64,000 nt of DNA from Tupaia tana (GCA_026018925.1 JAKSZU010000011.1:9382485-9446484), one strand, 5' to 3'; shown: positions 11,218 to 22,677, numbered from the stretch's first letter. Notes: generated from the letters alone by a model not told the origin. Numbers and translations are program-made.

Positions 11218-11423
11218 GGGGCCAGCAGGTAGCATAGTGGTGAAGGTGCTGGACTCTCATGTGGCTGCCCACAGTTTGAGTCCCAGACCTAGCAACTTAA
11301 AATGCACATCGAGTGTGTGTGCATGCATGCCCAAATCCTGAGAAGGGAACATCTCTCTGACTCTCCGGTGAGTGCACGTACCCTACACAAAAAAATATCT
11401 CAAGAAAAAAAAAAAAAAAAAAA
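11218..11423 (+). mobile_element. SINE-A copy, internally deleted
   Basis: Sense SINE from GGGGCCAGCAGGTAGCATAG to an A-rich end. About 60 bp of the central GGAGAA..GGTGATTTCTC part is missing. Confidence 0.75.
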
Positions 11424-11596
11424 CCTATTGATATTTTGCATTTCTGTGTAAAGAAAAATGATAACTAGTAACAGTCCATTCTAAAACTTCAAATGATGGC
11501 AAATAACTAGCTAAGGCATATTTAGTCTTATAAAAACATGCAGGTCATTTATGCTCTGCTCGTGTTTCCAAGGTTAATATTTAAGGTTGTATGTGT

Positions 11597-11875
11597 GGGA
11601 CCAGCAGATGGCATAATGATTATATCACTGGACTCCCATGTTGTCAACCACTGTTTGAGTCCTGGATCTGGTAGCTCAAAACTCACGCCAGGTGTGTATG
11701 TGTACATGCCCAAAATCTCGAGAGGAGAATTGGGAAGATAGAGGTATGGCCATCCTCTCTGGGGGGTGATTTCTCACTTGCTGTCTCTGCCTCTCTGGTG
11801 AGTGCATGGGCTCTATAGCAAAAATCTCTATTTCAAAAACAAACAAAAAACAAATAAATAAATTAATAAATAAAA
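11597..11875 (+). mobile_element. SINE-A copy
   Basis: Sense SINE-A from GGGACCAGCAGATGGCATAA to CTCTATAGCAAAAATCTC, with a long CAAA/AATA-rich tail. Confidence 0.85.
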
Positions 11876-11899
11876 GAATACACTGATAAAAGCCACACC

Positions 11900-12155
11900 C
11901 TGGGCCAGCCTCTGGTTAAGGCAGCTGTATCTCATACAGTCAACAGTTCGAGTCTCAGATCCAGCAGCTTGAAAAACACACCAGGTACATGTGGATGTTG
12001 GCTCAAAATCTTGAAATAAGAGAGAGATGGAAGAGAAGAAATTGTGGCAGGATCACACCTCCTGGGGGTGCTTTCTAGCTTTCCTCTCTTTCTGTTTCTT
12101 TCCAGTGAGCATCCTCTGGGAAAAACAAGTAAACCAACCAAAAAAACATGAATTT
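11900..12155 (+). mobile_element. SINE-B copy
   Basis: Sense SINE-B with B box CAGTTCGAGTC, body CAGCTTGAAAAACACACC and end GAGCATCCTCTGGGAAAAAC. It closely parallels the copy at 779. Confidence 0.75.
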
Positions 12156-12159
12156 GTTT

Positions 12160-12635
12160 ATAGGTATCTTTATTGATATTAGCACAAATACATGAATGCA
12201 CAACAGCAGTTCAATTAAGTATACCCTAAACTATGTTGGAAGTGACATTTAAAATCATCACAACATACCAAGAATTGCTCAAGTGGGAGGTATTGGAAGT
12301 TCTAATATAAAACTTTTTAAGAACCAATAGAAATTTCAACATTGTGGTAACCTGTAATAAGCTATCATTATTAAATGTGGTAAAGACCCTTACCTACATT
12401 GGGAAATAGCTCCATTTGTAAAATGTGCCTGTGTCTCTGCTTTTCTGTCTCCTCCCTTTGAGAACAAACTTTTTGTTAACATTCGTCACATGTGTAGTTC
12501 TGCTCAAAACAAAAGTAACATCAAGAAAGAAACAAAAAGGAGTGACCAAAATATGAAGGTAAATATTGCCCAGTCCAAATGAGAAGTAGAAAAAAAGTAA
12601 TATTTGGACAAATTTGAGGGGAAGATAAATAAAAT

Positions 12636-12671
<36 letters not shown>

Positions 12672-12790
12672 CTGATCTTCTTAGAAAGAGCCAAGGAAAA
12701 ACTTTTTACAGGCCCTGTCAGGAAATAGAACCAAGTTGCAAATGAAGAGAGAGTTACTACTCAAAAAGTACATTAAGAACATCCCACAGC
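12160..12790. other. Unassigned non-coding DNA
   Basis: AT-rich sequence with a CAAAA/CAAA low-complexity tract at 12634-12671. The opposite-strand open frame (12394-12660) is low-complexity and unconvincing. Confidence 0.4.
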
Positions 12791-12792
12791 AG

Positions 12793-12985
12793 GGACTAGG
12801 CAGTGGCACAGTGGTAATACAAACGGGCCCTCACGGGAAAGGCCCAGGGTTCATGTCCCAGAACCTCCCTATATACATTGGTACATTCGTGCCTCAGATC
12901 TGGACTGAGACTGAGATTGGAGTGGATCATGTGAACATCCATTTGGGGGAGCCTCTCTCTTTCTTAATAAGTGAATGAAAACAAT
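12793..12985 (+). mobile_element. SINE-D copy
   Basis: Head GACTAGGCAGTGGCACAGTG, B-box-like CAGGGTTCATGTCCC, then GTGGATCATG and a short CT stretch before an A-rich end. Confidence 0.65.
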
Positions 12986-12989
12986 GAAG

Positions 12990-13885
12990 AAAAAATAATT
13001 GTATAATCTATTCCTCCTACTGTTCCCCAATCACCCGAAAAGGTAGAAATCATGCTACACCAGTAGAGAAAATATGGCGGGAAACCAAGAAGCCCCCCAA
13101 AGATGAATTGTGGATGGACAAGGGAAAGCACAGGGAGGGCAGATGCCAAAAGGGAGAGCACCTGCAGGTGTGCCCTTTCCTCGCTAATAGTGAGAACCAG
13201 GAGCAGAAGGGGATCTGGGGCAACTGGGCTGTGTGGGGTTGGAGTCTGTTTCATGTGGACTGTCGTACACATCTCTCTCTTAAAAGAAAGAGGGGCAGCT
13301 AGTGTGGTGGGTGGGAGCACTCTGAACCCCTATGACACCTAAGGGGAAAGGAGCCCACCCTCTTGGACAGCTTGCTCCTGGCTCACCTTGCAGCCATCAC
13401 TTCAGTTCCTGAGGACACACTACTGCCCACTTGGTGGTGGTCTTACCTCCTGACAAATTATCCAGGTAAGCGGTGGTAACAGAAACGGTGGTCATTCACA
13501 GACTAACAGAAAATTATAAATGTACAGATAAACACTGAAATAGGAATCACCAGTTCCATGAAAGGGGGACTCAAATCCAGCAAGTAGATGAGGAAACGGC
13601 AACGCAAACACAGTAGAACTTTAAAACAGACATTTCTAATACACTGGGGAGAGTGCAGAAGATATTACATTGGTTTAAAAAGCCTGTGAAGTTCCTGGAA
13701 ATGTGAATGTTTGTTACTTAAAGACTCAAAATCCAGTAGAGATGCCGAATGAACACAAGGGAATGTAAACTGAAAGAGCAATTTTCTCACCATGTAGCAC
13801 AAGAGAAAAAGAGATGAATGGGAGTGAAAGAGAAGACATTTGGAGAACAAAGTAATATATATCAGTGGTGTAAAGGGTAGGCTCT
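12990..13885. other. Unassigned, relatively GC-rich segment
   Basis: Bases 13070-13500 are more GC-rich than the surroundings. Short frames lie on both strands (for example 13103-13342 plus, 12964-13320 minus), but none has a recognisable domain. It could be the decayed 5' UTR of an old L1 or unique sequence; I cannot decide. Confidence 0.35.
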
Positions 13886-13887
13886 AG

Positions 13888-14100
13888 GGGCTGGGTGGTG
13901 GCACAGCAGTGAAACAAAATGCTCTGCAAAGCCCACCCACAGGGAGTTTGCTTACTTGCATCTGGAGTCGTCCCATGAGCTGGGCCTACTGAGGCCCTGT
14001 CAATGTCACATTAAAACTATCCATGAGTGCCATCCTTTCCCTCTCTCTTGCTCTCTCTCACTCCTGGGATAAATTTACAAAAGGTAAAAAAAAAAAAAAT
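13888..14100 (+). mobile_element. SINE-D copy
   Basis: Head GGGGCTGGGTGGTGGCACAG, a CTCTCTCTTGCTCTCTCTC stretch, then an A14 tail. Confidence 0.65.
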
Positions 14101-14107
14101 CAATAAA

Positions 14108-14312
14108 ATATGTGTAGACTCTGAAGCTAAAATACCCAGATGTAATCCCAGCTTTATGTGATCTTGAGAAACTTATTGAATCTTCTTATGCCTCAGTTTG
14201 TTCAAATAGAATATGGTGATGATAATGCCTTCCCCAGAGAGTTGCTGTAAAGGTCAAATCAGTTAATATAAGGAAATCACTTAAAACAAGGTCTGTCCCA
14301 TAGTAAGTTGTA
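14108..14312 (+). mobile_element. MIR SINE fossil
   Basis: Order and motifs match MIR: a CCAGCTTTATGTGATCTTGA tRNA-unrelated core, TATGCCTCAGTTTGTTC, then GTTGCTGTAAAGGTCAAAT and AAGGTCTGTCCCATAGTAAG. An ancient, mammal-wide family. Confidence 0.75.
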
Positions 14313-14903
14313 AGTTTTTGTAAGAAAAAATATTGGGTGAGGGAGGGAGATCAAATAATGAAAGCAAAAGTGGGGAAAAAATTCCAAGAACTAAAGGAAA
14401 ACAAGGTTCTGGCTTGGAGCACCTACTGAACATGAAGCAATTAAATAAAAACACATTTAAACCTGGAACATAAAAGTAAATTTTGAAGACAATAAAGATT
14501 TTTTTTTAAATCTTAAAATTTTTGATAAAAGAAAGCTGACTATTTATAAAGGTATGAAAATCAGACGGAGGTTAGACTTTTCCTTAAAATTTATGAATGA
14601 GGTGGAAAATAGTCAACATTCTAAGGAAAAATAATTTTGAAGTTAATGCTTTATACTAGGCTGAACTGTTATTTGAAATAGGAAGAAAATATGAAGACAT
14701 TTTCAGGTGTGTGAAAGCTCTCATAGCTTCTAGGTTCACTCTGAAGTTATTACTGATTGATTTTGGTTAGAGAAAAAACAAATTTGAGGGGGTGCTAATT
14801 CAAAACAAAACAAAGCAAAAAAATAGAAAGTCTTAAACAGTAAAAAAAGAAAAGAAAAGAAATTACAACTTATTGGTATGTTTATGTAAGTATTGACTAT
14901 TTC
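14313..14903. other. Unassigned AT-rich DNA
   Basis: A/T-rich, A-run-rich sequence just upstream of the full-length L1. No gene or clear family was seen. Confidence 0.35.
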
Positions 14904-14920
14904 AAAAATTGATAGCTTCT

Positions 14921-15425
14921 TGGTCCACTTGGGACCTTCGCGCATCCCACCCGTACTCCTCTCTGGACCTCAGGTTGGTTGCATGGGACTTAAGATGAAC
15001 TTACACTCCACCCCACCCCACCTGCAAACTGGATTGAGCTGGCCAGCAGTTCTGGACACCAGGTGACTGCGGCTGCAGACCTGTCCATCTGGGACCCATC
15101 GCTCATCCTCTGGCTCTTCCCCACTTGCCTTTGGACTCTCTGAATTTTAGTGTTTTGAATAGCGTGTGGCGCACATTGTGCACCACACGGTTTTTGTTTT
15201 TGTTTTTCTTTGCTCTTGAGGTGTTGCTTATTAGGTCATTTGGAGGCTCACCACTCCTTAGAAACAGGGAGGTCTTTGGGCCACCCAGGACCCATGGCAA
15301 CAGTTCGTGGTAATGATGAGCAACAGGTAGGCCAACCGTAAGAGAAATCATCAATTTTCTAATCCTGTACAACTTTTAACACTCAGAGATACCTTATATA
15401 AGTTAGGAAGCAACATATAGATCAC
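14921..15425 (+). promoter_or_regulatory. L1 5' UTR / internal promoter region
   Basis: About 505 bp between the TSD and the ORF1 start. It is clearly more GC-rich than the flanks at its 5' end, as expected of the internal pol II promoter of an L1. Promoter activity is inferred only from position and family knowledge. Confidence 0.6.
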
Positions 15426-16388
15426 TTGATAACTAGGAACAATCTCAGAGGCTCAAGAAGTATGAGCAACCAACAAAAGGCCTCTCTCGCAAGAGAAATC
15501 ATCAAGCCTACATCACCGACACTCAATACAATGGACATCGTGGATATGTCTGATAAGGAATTTAGAATATTTGTAGTGACCAAACTGAGATGGAAGAGAA
15601 AAGAGACAAGGAGCTCCAGGAAATGAGGAAGTCCTTTCATGACTTGAAAGAAGAAATAGATACCTTAAATAAGAACCAAATGGAACTTCTAGGGTTGAAG
15701 AATGTGATCCAGGAAATCAAAACCTCCCTTGAAAGTATTAAAAGTAGATTAGATCAGGCAGAAGATCGAATCTTTAATGTAGAAGACAAAACATCTGACC
15801 TAGAAAAAAGTACCAAGAAGATTGAGAAAACAACCATGAAAAAATGAGGATAATATACGAGGAATACTGGATACCATCAAGCACCCCAACATCCGGATAA
15901 TTGGTATCCCAGAAGAGGAAGAAAATAATAAGGGCCTAGATAATTTATTCCATGAAATCCTAGAAGAAATGTAAAAAGGCATTCAAATATCCAGACCCAA
16001 GAAATACATAGGACCCCGAGTAGAATCAACCCAAGAAGATCATCTCATACTCATATCATAGCCAGACTGGCAAAAACAACAGACAAAGACAAGATACTAA
16101 AATTGTCAAGAGGGAAACGTCAAGTTACTTACAAAGGTCACCCACCCCATCAGGCTAACATCGGATCTCTCAGCGGAAACAATGCAGGCAAGGAAAGAGT
16201 GGGGAAATATAGTCAAAGTGTTGAATGAAAAACAATTTCAACCAAGAATACTATACCCAGCAAGATTATCTTTCATATGGGAAAAAAAGATAAAAACATT
16301 CTCGGATTAACAAAATTTGAAGGAATGTACCAACTCTAGACCAGGTCTTCAAGAGGTTCTGAAGGGAGTGCTATACCAGGAAAACTAA
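15426..16388 (+). pseudogene. L1 ORF1 (RNA-binding chaperone), frameshifted
   Basis: It starts MITRNNLRGSRSMSNQ and continues through MSDKEFRIF. A frameshift near 15590-15626 follows, then the coiled coil SFHDLKEEIDTLNKNQMELL in a second frame. The C-terminal part resumes in another frame (HPNIRIIGIPEE, SAETMQARKEW-like) and ends QEVLKGVLYQEN at 16388. At full length it would be near 320 residues, close to typical L1 ORF1p. A stop follows HEILEEM near 15970. L1 ORF1p coats its own RNA and is required for L1 mobility; this copy is dead. It is a homologue of the minus-strand ORF1 at 8194-9191. Confidence 0.85.
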
Positions 16389-16460
16389 AAAGTCAGACAG
16401 ACAGTTACACGAGGACAAAAAGCAACCCAGAAAATGGCTCATTTAGTGAAAGGAACAGGT

Positions 16461-16534
16461 ATGGAAATATCGATAATTACATTTAATGTCAATGGATTAA
16501 ATTCTCCAATTAAGAGACATAGACTGGCCGAATG

Positions 16535-16584
<50 letters not shown>

Positions 16585-19500
16585 AGAAACCCTCTATTTG
16601 TTGCCTACAAGAAACTCACCTTATGGATGAAGACATACATAGACTAAAGTAAAAGGCTGGAAAAAGATATTCCATGCAAATGGAAATCAAAAAAGGGCTG
16701 GAGTAGCAATATTGATCTCAGACAAAATAGATTTCAAGACAAAGACTGTAAGAAAAGACAAAGAAGGGCATTAAATAATAGTAAATGGGGTAATCCAGAA
16801 ATAAGACATAATGCTTATAAATGTCTATGCACCCAACTCATGTGCACCTAAATATGTGAAGGAAAGACTGCTGGAGCTAAAAGGAGAGACAGGGAGAAAT
16901 ACTATAATTGTTGGAGATCTCAACACCCCATTATCTACTTTAGACAGATCTTCTAGACAGAAAATAAATAGAGATACAGGACCTGATACTATAAATTGAA
17001 TGGGTTTGACAGATATCTATAGAACTTTCCACCCTACATCCACAACATATACATTTTTCTCACCCCGGCATGGAACCTTTTCAAAGATTGATCATATGTT
17101 AGGTCACAAATCAAGCCTTTACAGATTCAAAGGCATAGAAACTGTATTCAGCATCTTCTCTGACCATGATGGAATTAAACTCAAGATTAATTTCAAGAAA
17201 CAACCCCGAAATACACGAACACATGGAAACTGAACAACCTACTTCTGAATGACTTCTTCACTACTGAAGAAATTAAGTCTGAAATCAAAAAGTTCATGTA
17301 AACAAATGACAATGAGTACACAAGTGTCCACAACCTATGGGACACGGCAAAAGCAGTCATAAGAGGGAAATTCATAGCAATTAGTGCACTTAAGAAAAGG
17401 ATGGAAAGATGTCAAATAGATAACTTATCATCATGCCTCAGGGACTTGGAAAAACAACAACAAGCAAACACCAAAAATGCCAGGCATAAAGAAATAATAA
17501 AGGTTTGAGCAGAAATAAATGAAATAGGAAATAAATGAACCATACTGAAAATAAATGAAAGCAAAAGCTGGTTCTTTGAAAAGATTAACAAGATCAGCTA
17601 TACTGATCAAGAAGAAGAAAGAAAGAAACCAGATTAATCAAACATATACTGAAACAGGCAATTTTACAACAGACATAGTAGAAATACAAAATATCATTAG
17701 AGGATACTATGAGCGACTATATGCCAACAAACAAGATAACCTGGAGGAGATGGACAAATTCCTGGATGCATATAATCTACCAAGATTGAATCAGGAGGAC
17801 AAAGAGAATCTGAATAGACCCATAACAAGCTAGGAGATCAAATCAGTAATAAATAACCTCCCAACAAAGAAAAGCCTAGGTCCAGATGGCGTCACTTCTG
17901 AATTCTACAAAACTTTTAAGGAAGAGTTAACCCCTAGCCTACTAAAATTATTTCTAAGATTCAAAAGGAAGAAAGCCTTCCAAATTCATTTTATAAAACC
18001 TTCATCATCCTCATTCCCAAAGCAGATAAGGACATGACAAAAAAGGAAAACTACAGACCAATATTGCTGATGAATACAGATGCAAAAATTCTCAACAAGA
18101 TACTCGCAAATCGTATCCAACAACATATAACAAAGATCATTCATCACGACCAGGTAGGCTTTATCCCAGGGATGCAAGGGTGGTTCAACATATGCAAGAC
18201 CATAAATGAAATGTACCATATTAACAGAAAGAAAGATAAAAACCATATGATCATTTCAACTGACGTAGAGAAAGCATTTGATAAAATACAATATCCTTTT
18301 ATGATTAAGACCCTCAGTAAGATTGGTATAGGAGGGTCATTTCTCAACACAATAAAAGCCATCTATGAAAAACCAACAGCTTACAATATACTGAATGGGG
18401 AAAAGCTAAAAGCTTTTCTGCTAAAAATGGGTACTAGACAAGACCGCCCACTTTCTCCACTGCTCTTTAATATAGTACTGGAAGTCTTAGTTAACGCAAT
18501 CAGAAAAGAGAACAATATAAAAGGCATTCAAATAAGCAAAGAAGAGTTGAAAATATCTTTATTTGCAGATGACATGATGGTATACTTAGAAGACCCAGAG
18601 GTCTCCATGAAAAAACTTCTTGAAGTAATAAGTGAATACAGCAAGATGGCAGGATACAAAATCAACATCCACAAATCTATAGCATTTCCATATATGAACA
18701 ACAAGTTGAACGAAGTAGAGCTGAAGAAAGGAATCCCTTTCACCGTAGCCACAAGTTGTATAAGATACCTAGGGATAAACCTAAGAAAGTCAAAGACCTT
18801 TATAAAGAAAACTATGAAAATCTTTAAAAAGATATTGAAAGTGACATAAAAAGTGGAAGGACCTCCTATGTTCCTGGATTGGAAGAATTAACATAATCAA
18901 AATGACAATTCTACCCAAATTAATCTACATGTTTAATGCAATTCCAATCAGAATACCAGAAATATTCTTCACAGATCTAGAAAAGACAATCATAGAATTT
19001 GTCTGGAATCATAGAAGACCTCATATTGCAAAAGCAATCCTGCGCAAGAAGAATGGAGTAGGAGGCATATCACTCCCTGATCCCAAGATATACTATAAAG
19101 CTGTGGTCATCAAAACAGCATGGTATTGGCACAAAAACAGACATGTGGACCAATGGAAGAGAATAGAGTCCCCAGAAATAACCCCCAAAGCTTACAGCCA
19201 ACTGATTTTTGACAAATGATATCAGTCAATTCATTGGGAAAAGGAAAACCTCTTTAGTAAATGGTGCTGGAAAAACTGGATATCCACCTGCAGAAAGATG
19301 AAACTGAACCCCCATCTTTCACCATTAAGAAAAATCAACTCAAAATGGATCAAAGATCTGAACCTAAGACCTCAAACAATAAAACTACAGGTGGAAAATG
19401 ATGGGGAAACTCTGGCAGACATTGGAATAGGCAAAGACTTCTTAAATAAGACTCTCAAAGCACAGGCAATAATCCCTAAAATAGACAAGTGGGACTATAT

Positions 19501-20174
19501 CAGACTAAAAAGTTTCTGCACAGCAAAGGACTCAGTAGCAAGTGTGAACCGACAACCCTCAGAATGGGAAAATATTTTTGTTAAATGTGCCTCAGACAAG
19601 GGACTGATAGCCAGAATACACAGGGAACTCAAGTGCCTTATGTGAAAAAAAAATGATTAACCTAATTAAAAGATGGGGAAATGAGCTGAACAAAAATCTC
19701 TCTAAGGAAGACATATGAACAGCCAAAAAGCATATGAGGAAATGCTCAACATCCCTCATCGTAAGGGAGATGCAGATAAAAACCACAATGAGATACCACC
19801 TAACCCCTGTCAGAATGGCAAAGATTAAGAATATAAAAAGTGATAAGTGTTGGCGGGGATGTGGTGAAAAGGGAACCCTTCTACACTGTTGGTAGGAATG
19901 TAAACTGGTTCAGCCACTGTGGAGAACAATATGGATGTTCCTCAAAGATCTACAAATAGAACTACCATTTGATCCAACAATCCCACTTCTGGGTATCTAC
20001 CCAGAGGACAGGAGAACGCTCAGTCAGAAAAGTGCTTGCACATCAATGTTTATTGCAGCATTATTCATGATTGCCAAGACATGGAACCAACCTAAATGTC
20101 CACAAACTGATGAATGGATTGGAAAGGTGTGGCATATATACTCTATGGAATACTACTCAGCCATAAAAAAATAA
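16461..20174 (+). pseudogene. L1 ORF2 (endonuclease + reverse transcriptase), decayed
   Basis: It starts MEISIITFNVNGLNSPIK. The AP-like endonuclease part shows GVAILISDKIDFKTK, INVYAPN, VGDLNTPLS and SDHDGIKLKI. The RT domain is the best-preserved open stretch (18034-18849). It contains [26 protein letters not shown] and the catalytic FADD motif at 18562-18573, so all three catalytic aspartates are visible. The C-terminal part ends TDEWIGKVWHIYSMEYYSAI. At least four frame changes and many stops (first one right after RLAE at 16532) disable it. A run of 45 A (16539-16583) sits just after that stop. ORF2p nicks DNA and reverse-transcribes L1 and SINE RNA in living copies. Confidence 0.9.
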
Positions 20175-20874
20175 CAAGACCCTGGCATTTGATAGAAAGT
20201 GGTCAGATATGGAGGATCTATTGCTGAGTGAAGTAAGCCAGGCTATGAAAGAAAGATATTGTATGTATCCACTTAATATATACCGACTATCTGCACTCTA
20301 TGGTAGAGAGCAAAATATTGGAGAACATAAAAGCAGTGAAATTACTTAACGAGAATAAGACAGTGTGAAATGGGGGAGGGGGGTGAAGAGAAGAGGATAG
20401 AGAAAGATAGCAAGAGAACAAATAGAGAGGCATGACATTAGTGGGACACAGATATGGCTTATTACCTTATGACGTGTATAGTATTCTCAACTGGTTTGGT
20501 CTGCGAAGTATTTCATGATGGATAAAGTCTTTTGACAAGAAAAATGAGAAATAGTGATTGACTGTTTAAAAAATAATTGGAATAATAATAATAATAATAA
20601 TCAGATAAAAACAATGAAAAGATATTGTATGATGAAGTGGGTAGTTTAATGTCTCTGTATTGACTGATATGCAAGGCAATCCCTTTTGAAAAAGCAATGT
20701 AATACACTGTAAAGTTATATGCAATTCAATGTAATATAAACAAGATTCTGATGATAATAAATAAAAAAATTGATAGCTTCTCGAAATAAAATAATTGTTT
20801 AAAGCATAGGGTTGGGAATAATGAAAAATAAAATAGTTTTTGCCCTGTTTGGGGTAAATTTTTATAGCTAAAAG

Positions 20875-21290
20875 ACACCAGATGCTTACTAAGCACCCAG
20901 TATTGCTTTTGTCTCTCTACATGTATTGACTCATTCACTCCTCATAACAATTTCTAAAAAGGTTTTATTTTTATTTCAATTTTATATATATGAAAACTGT
21001 GGCACAGAGATATTGAGTAACTTGCCCAAAGTCACACAGGTAGAAAATGGCAAAGCCAGAATTTAAATCTAACAGCATATTTAAAAAGTGTACACCGTGA
21101 CCAAGTGAGATTTATCCCAGGAATTCAAGGGTGGTTCAGCCTAAGGAAAAATCTATGTAACACATCAAATTGATAGAAAAAAGGGAAATAGAACTAATGA
21201 AACTTAGTAGAAATAATGGAGCTAAATACAACCAGGGTGTCTGATCCTGGAACTTATGCTCTTAAGCATTGCACAGTACTGATCTCAAAC
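20875..21290 (-). mobile_element. MIR fossil split by an L1 fragment
   Basis: 20875-21065 matches antisense MIR (CATGTATTGACTCATTCA, GAAAACTGTGGCACAGAG, AACTTGCCCAAAGTCACACA). The missing end (CTCTTAAGCATTGCACAGTA) is found at 21250-21272. The block between is L1 ORF2 sequence. Confidence 0.7.
21066..21230 (+). mobile_element. Stray L1 ORF2 fragment inside a MIR
   Basis: About 135 bp starting AATCTAACAGCATATT, closely similar to 23152-23290. It contains the ORF2 segment encoding QVGFIPG-like sequence. It has neither an L1 3' end nor a poly-A tail. Confidence 0.65.
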
Positions 21291-21339
21291 TAGGTACACT
21301 CTAGAGAATGTTAGAATGCAATAATTAAAAAAAAAAAAA

Positions 21340-21510
21340 AAAAAAGATTTATTTATTTATTTATTTAATTCCATCTGTTATTATTATTTTTTTCAATTTG
21401 ATCAGACAGAGAGACAGAAAGGAAAAGTGAAAAAGCAAGCTGCCAGGAATGGGACTTAAACCACAATCTGCCATGTGAGAATTCAGCTACTTTAACCACC
21501 ATGTCACTGG
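21340..21510 (-). mobile_element. SINE-C copy, 5' end lost
   Basis: Antisense SINE-C: A-run then TTTATTTATTTATTTA, TTTGATCAGACAGAG, head up to CCATGTCACTGG. It abuts another SINE head without its own terminal GGCCCC. Confidence 0.65.
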
Positions 21511-21608
21511 CGTGAGTTTTAAGCTGCCAGGTCCAGGACTCAAATCACAATCGACTGCATGGAAGTCCAGCGACAGCGACGTAACCATTTCACCATCTGC
21601 TGAACCTG
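21511..21608 (-). mobile_element. SINE-A head fragment
   Basis: Antisense SINE-A: GTGAGTTTTAAGCTGCCAGG to CATCTGCTGAACC. The 3' body and tail are absent; it is fused directly to the SINE-C at its left. Confidence 0.6.
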
Positions 21609-21684
21609 GCATGAAGGCCTTTTTAGAGGTGCCCGTCTCTGTCTTTCCCTCTCTGTCTCTCTCACTCATAAAGTAGATAAATCA

Positions 21685-21687
<3 letters not shown>

Positions 21688-21724
<37 letters not shown>
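21688..21724. repeat. (TA)n microsatellite
   Basis: About 18 TA units ending in CACACA. It sits after a CT-rich SINE-like remnant at 21630-21680. Confidence 0.95.
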
Positions 21725-21730
<6 letters not shown>

Positions 21731-22057
21731 AAATGACAAGAATGAGGACATGAATAACTATAATCATATATGAAAGTGAGGCTATAACTACAGAACATAC
21801 AAAAATAAAGGACAATGATAAGAGATTACTATAAACAATAGTATGCCAACAAATTAGGCAATTTATATAAAATGCACAAATTTCTAGAACCACAAAAGTT
21901 ACAAAACTGACTCAAGTGGAAATGGAAAATCTAAACAAACCTGTATAAAACAAGCAAAGCAGTTACATTATGTATCCAGTATTTCCCAACAAAGAGTGCT
22001 AATGATTAGATTGCTTCAGTAATGAATTCAACAAACATTTAAAGAAAAGTTTACATT

Positions 22058-22322
22058 GGGACCCATAGATGGCATGGTGGTTAAGGCACTGGTTTCTCAC
22101 ATGGTTGATTCTGATTCAAGTCCTGAACCTGGCAATTTGAAAATCGTGCCGAGCACACGTGCATGCAACCCCAAAACCCCAGAAGGAGGATAGAGGAGAA
22201 GGGATTGCAGTGTGACCACTCCCCATGAGGGGTGATTTCTCAGTTTTCTTTTTTCTACCTCTTCCCTGTGAGTGCATGAGCCCTATGGGAAAAACAAAAA
22301 CAAAATTAAAAAAAAAAGAAGA
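22058..22322 (+). mobile_element. SINE-A copy
   Basis: Sense SINE-A from GGGACCCATAGATGGCATGG to CCCTATGGGAAAAAC, with a CAAAA-rich tail. Moderately diverged. Confidence 0.8.
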
Positions 22323-22388
22323 ATTAATATCAATTCTTCTCAAACTCTTCCCTAAAAACAAAATGTAGAGAATAATGTTTAGCTTCTT

Positions 22389-22642
22389 TTTTTTTTTTTT
22401 TTGAGAGGTTTTTGCTATAGGGCGCGTGTGCTTGCCAGACAGACAGAGACAGACAGAGAGACAGAAAGCGAGAAATCACCCCCCAGGGGGGATGGTCATG
22501 CCGCAATCCCTTCTCCTCCATTCTCCTCTCGGGATCTTGGGCACGTACGCACACGCGCCCAGCGTGAGTTTAAGCCACCGGGTCCGGGACTCGAACTGCG
22601 GTGGGAGTCCAGCGACATAGCCATTATGCTAACTGCTGGTCC
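22389..22642 (-). mobile_element. Young SINE-A copy with TSD
   Basis: Antisense, with a T-run then GAGAGGTTTTTGCTATAGGG and end CTGCTGGTCC. The exact 14-bp TSD ATGTTTAGCTTCTT is at 22375-22388 and 22643-22656. CpGs are largely intact. About 10 bp of the head (the TCGACTACG segment) is deleted. Confidence 0.92.
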
Positions 22643-22677
22643 ATGTTTAGCTTCTTCTATAAAGTTAGTATTATCTT

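Larger units (their letters stand above)
14904..20781 (+). mobile_element. Full-length L1 with 17-bp TSD
   Basis: Element 14921-20764 (about 5.84 kb). Exact TSDs AAAAATTGATAGCTTCT flank it at 14904-14920 and 20765-20781. It has a GC-richer 5' UTR (14921-15425), ORF1 region (15426-16388), spacer, ORF2 region (16461-20174), 3' UTR and an A-rich end. Both ORFs are broken by stops and frameshifts, so it cannot move itself. Intact TSDs and complete length show a single undisturbed target-primed insertion. It is the best reference here for the L1 lineage that mobilised the younger SINEs. Confidence 0.95.

Noticed and set aside
13070-13500. CpG island / promoter of a host gene
   Set aside because: GC content rises only modestly, CpG density is low, and no downstream exon or splice pattern could be seen.
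18034-18849. A functional reverse transcriptase gene
   Set aside because: Although the FADD motif and a 271-codon frame are intact, the frame is a middle section of L1 ORF2, with stops and frame changes both upstream and downstream.
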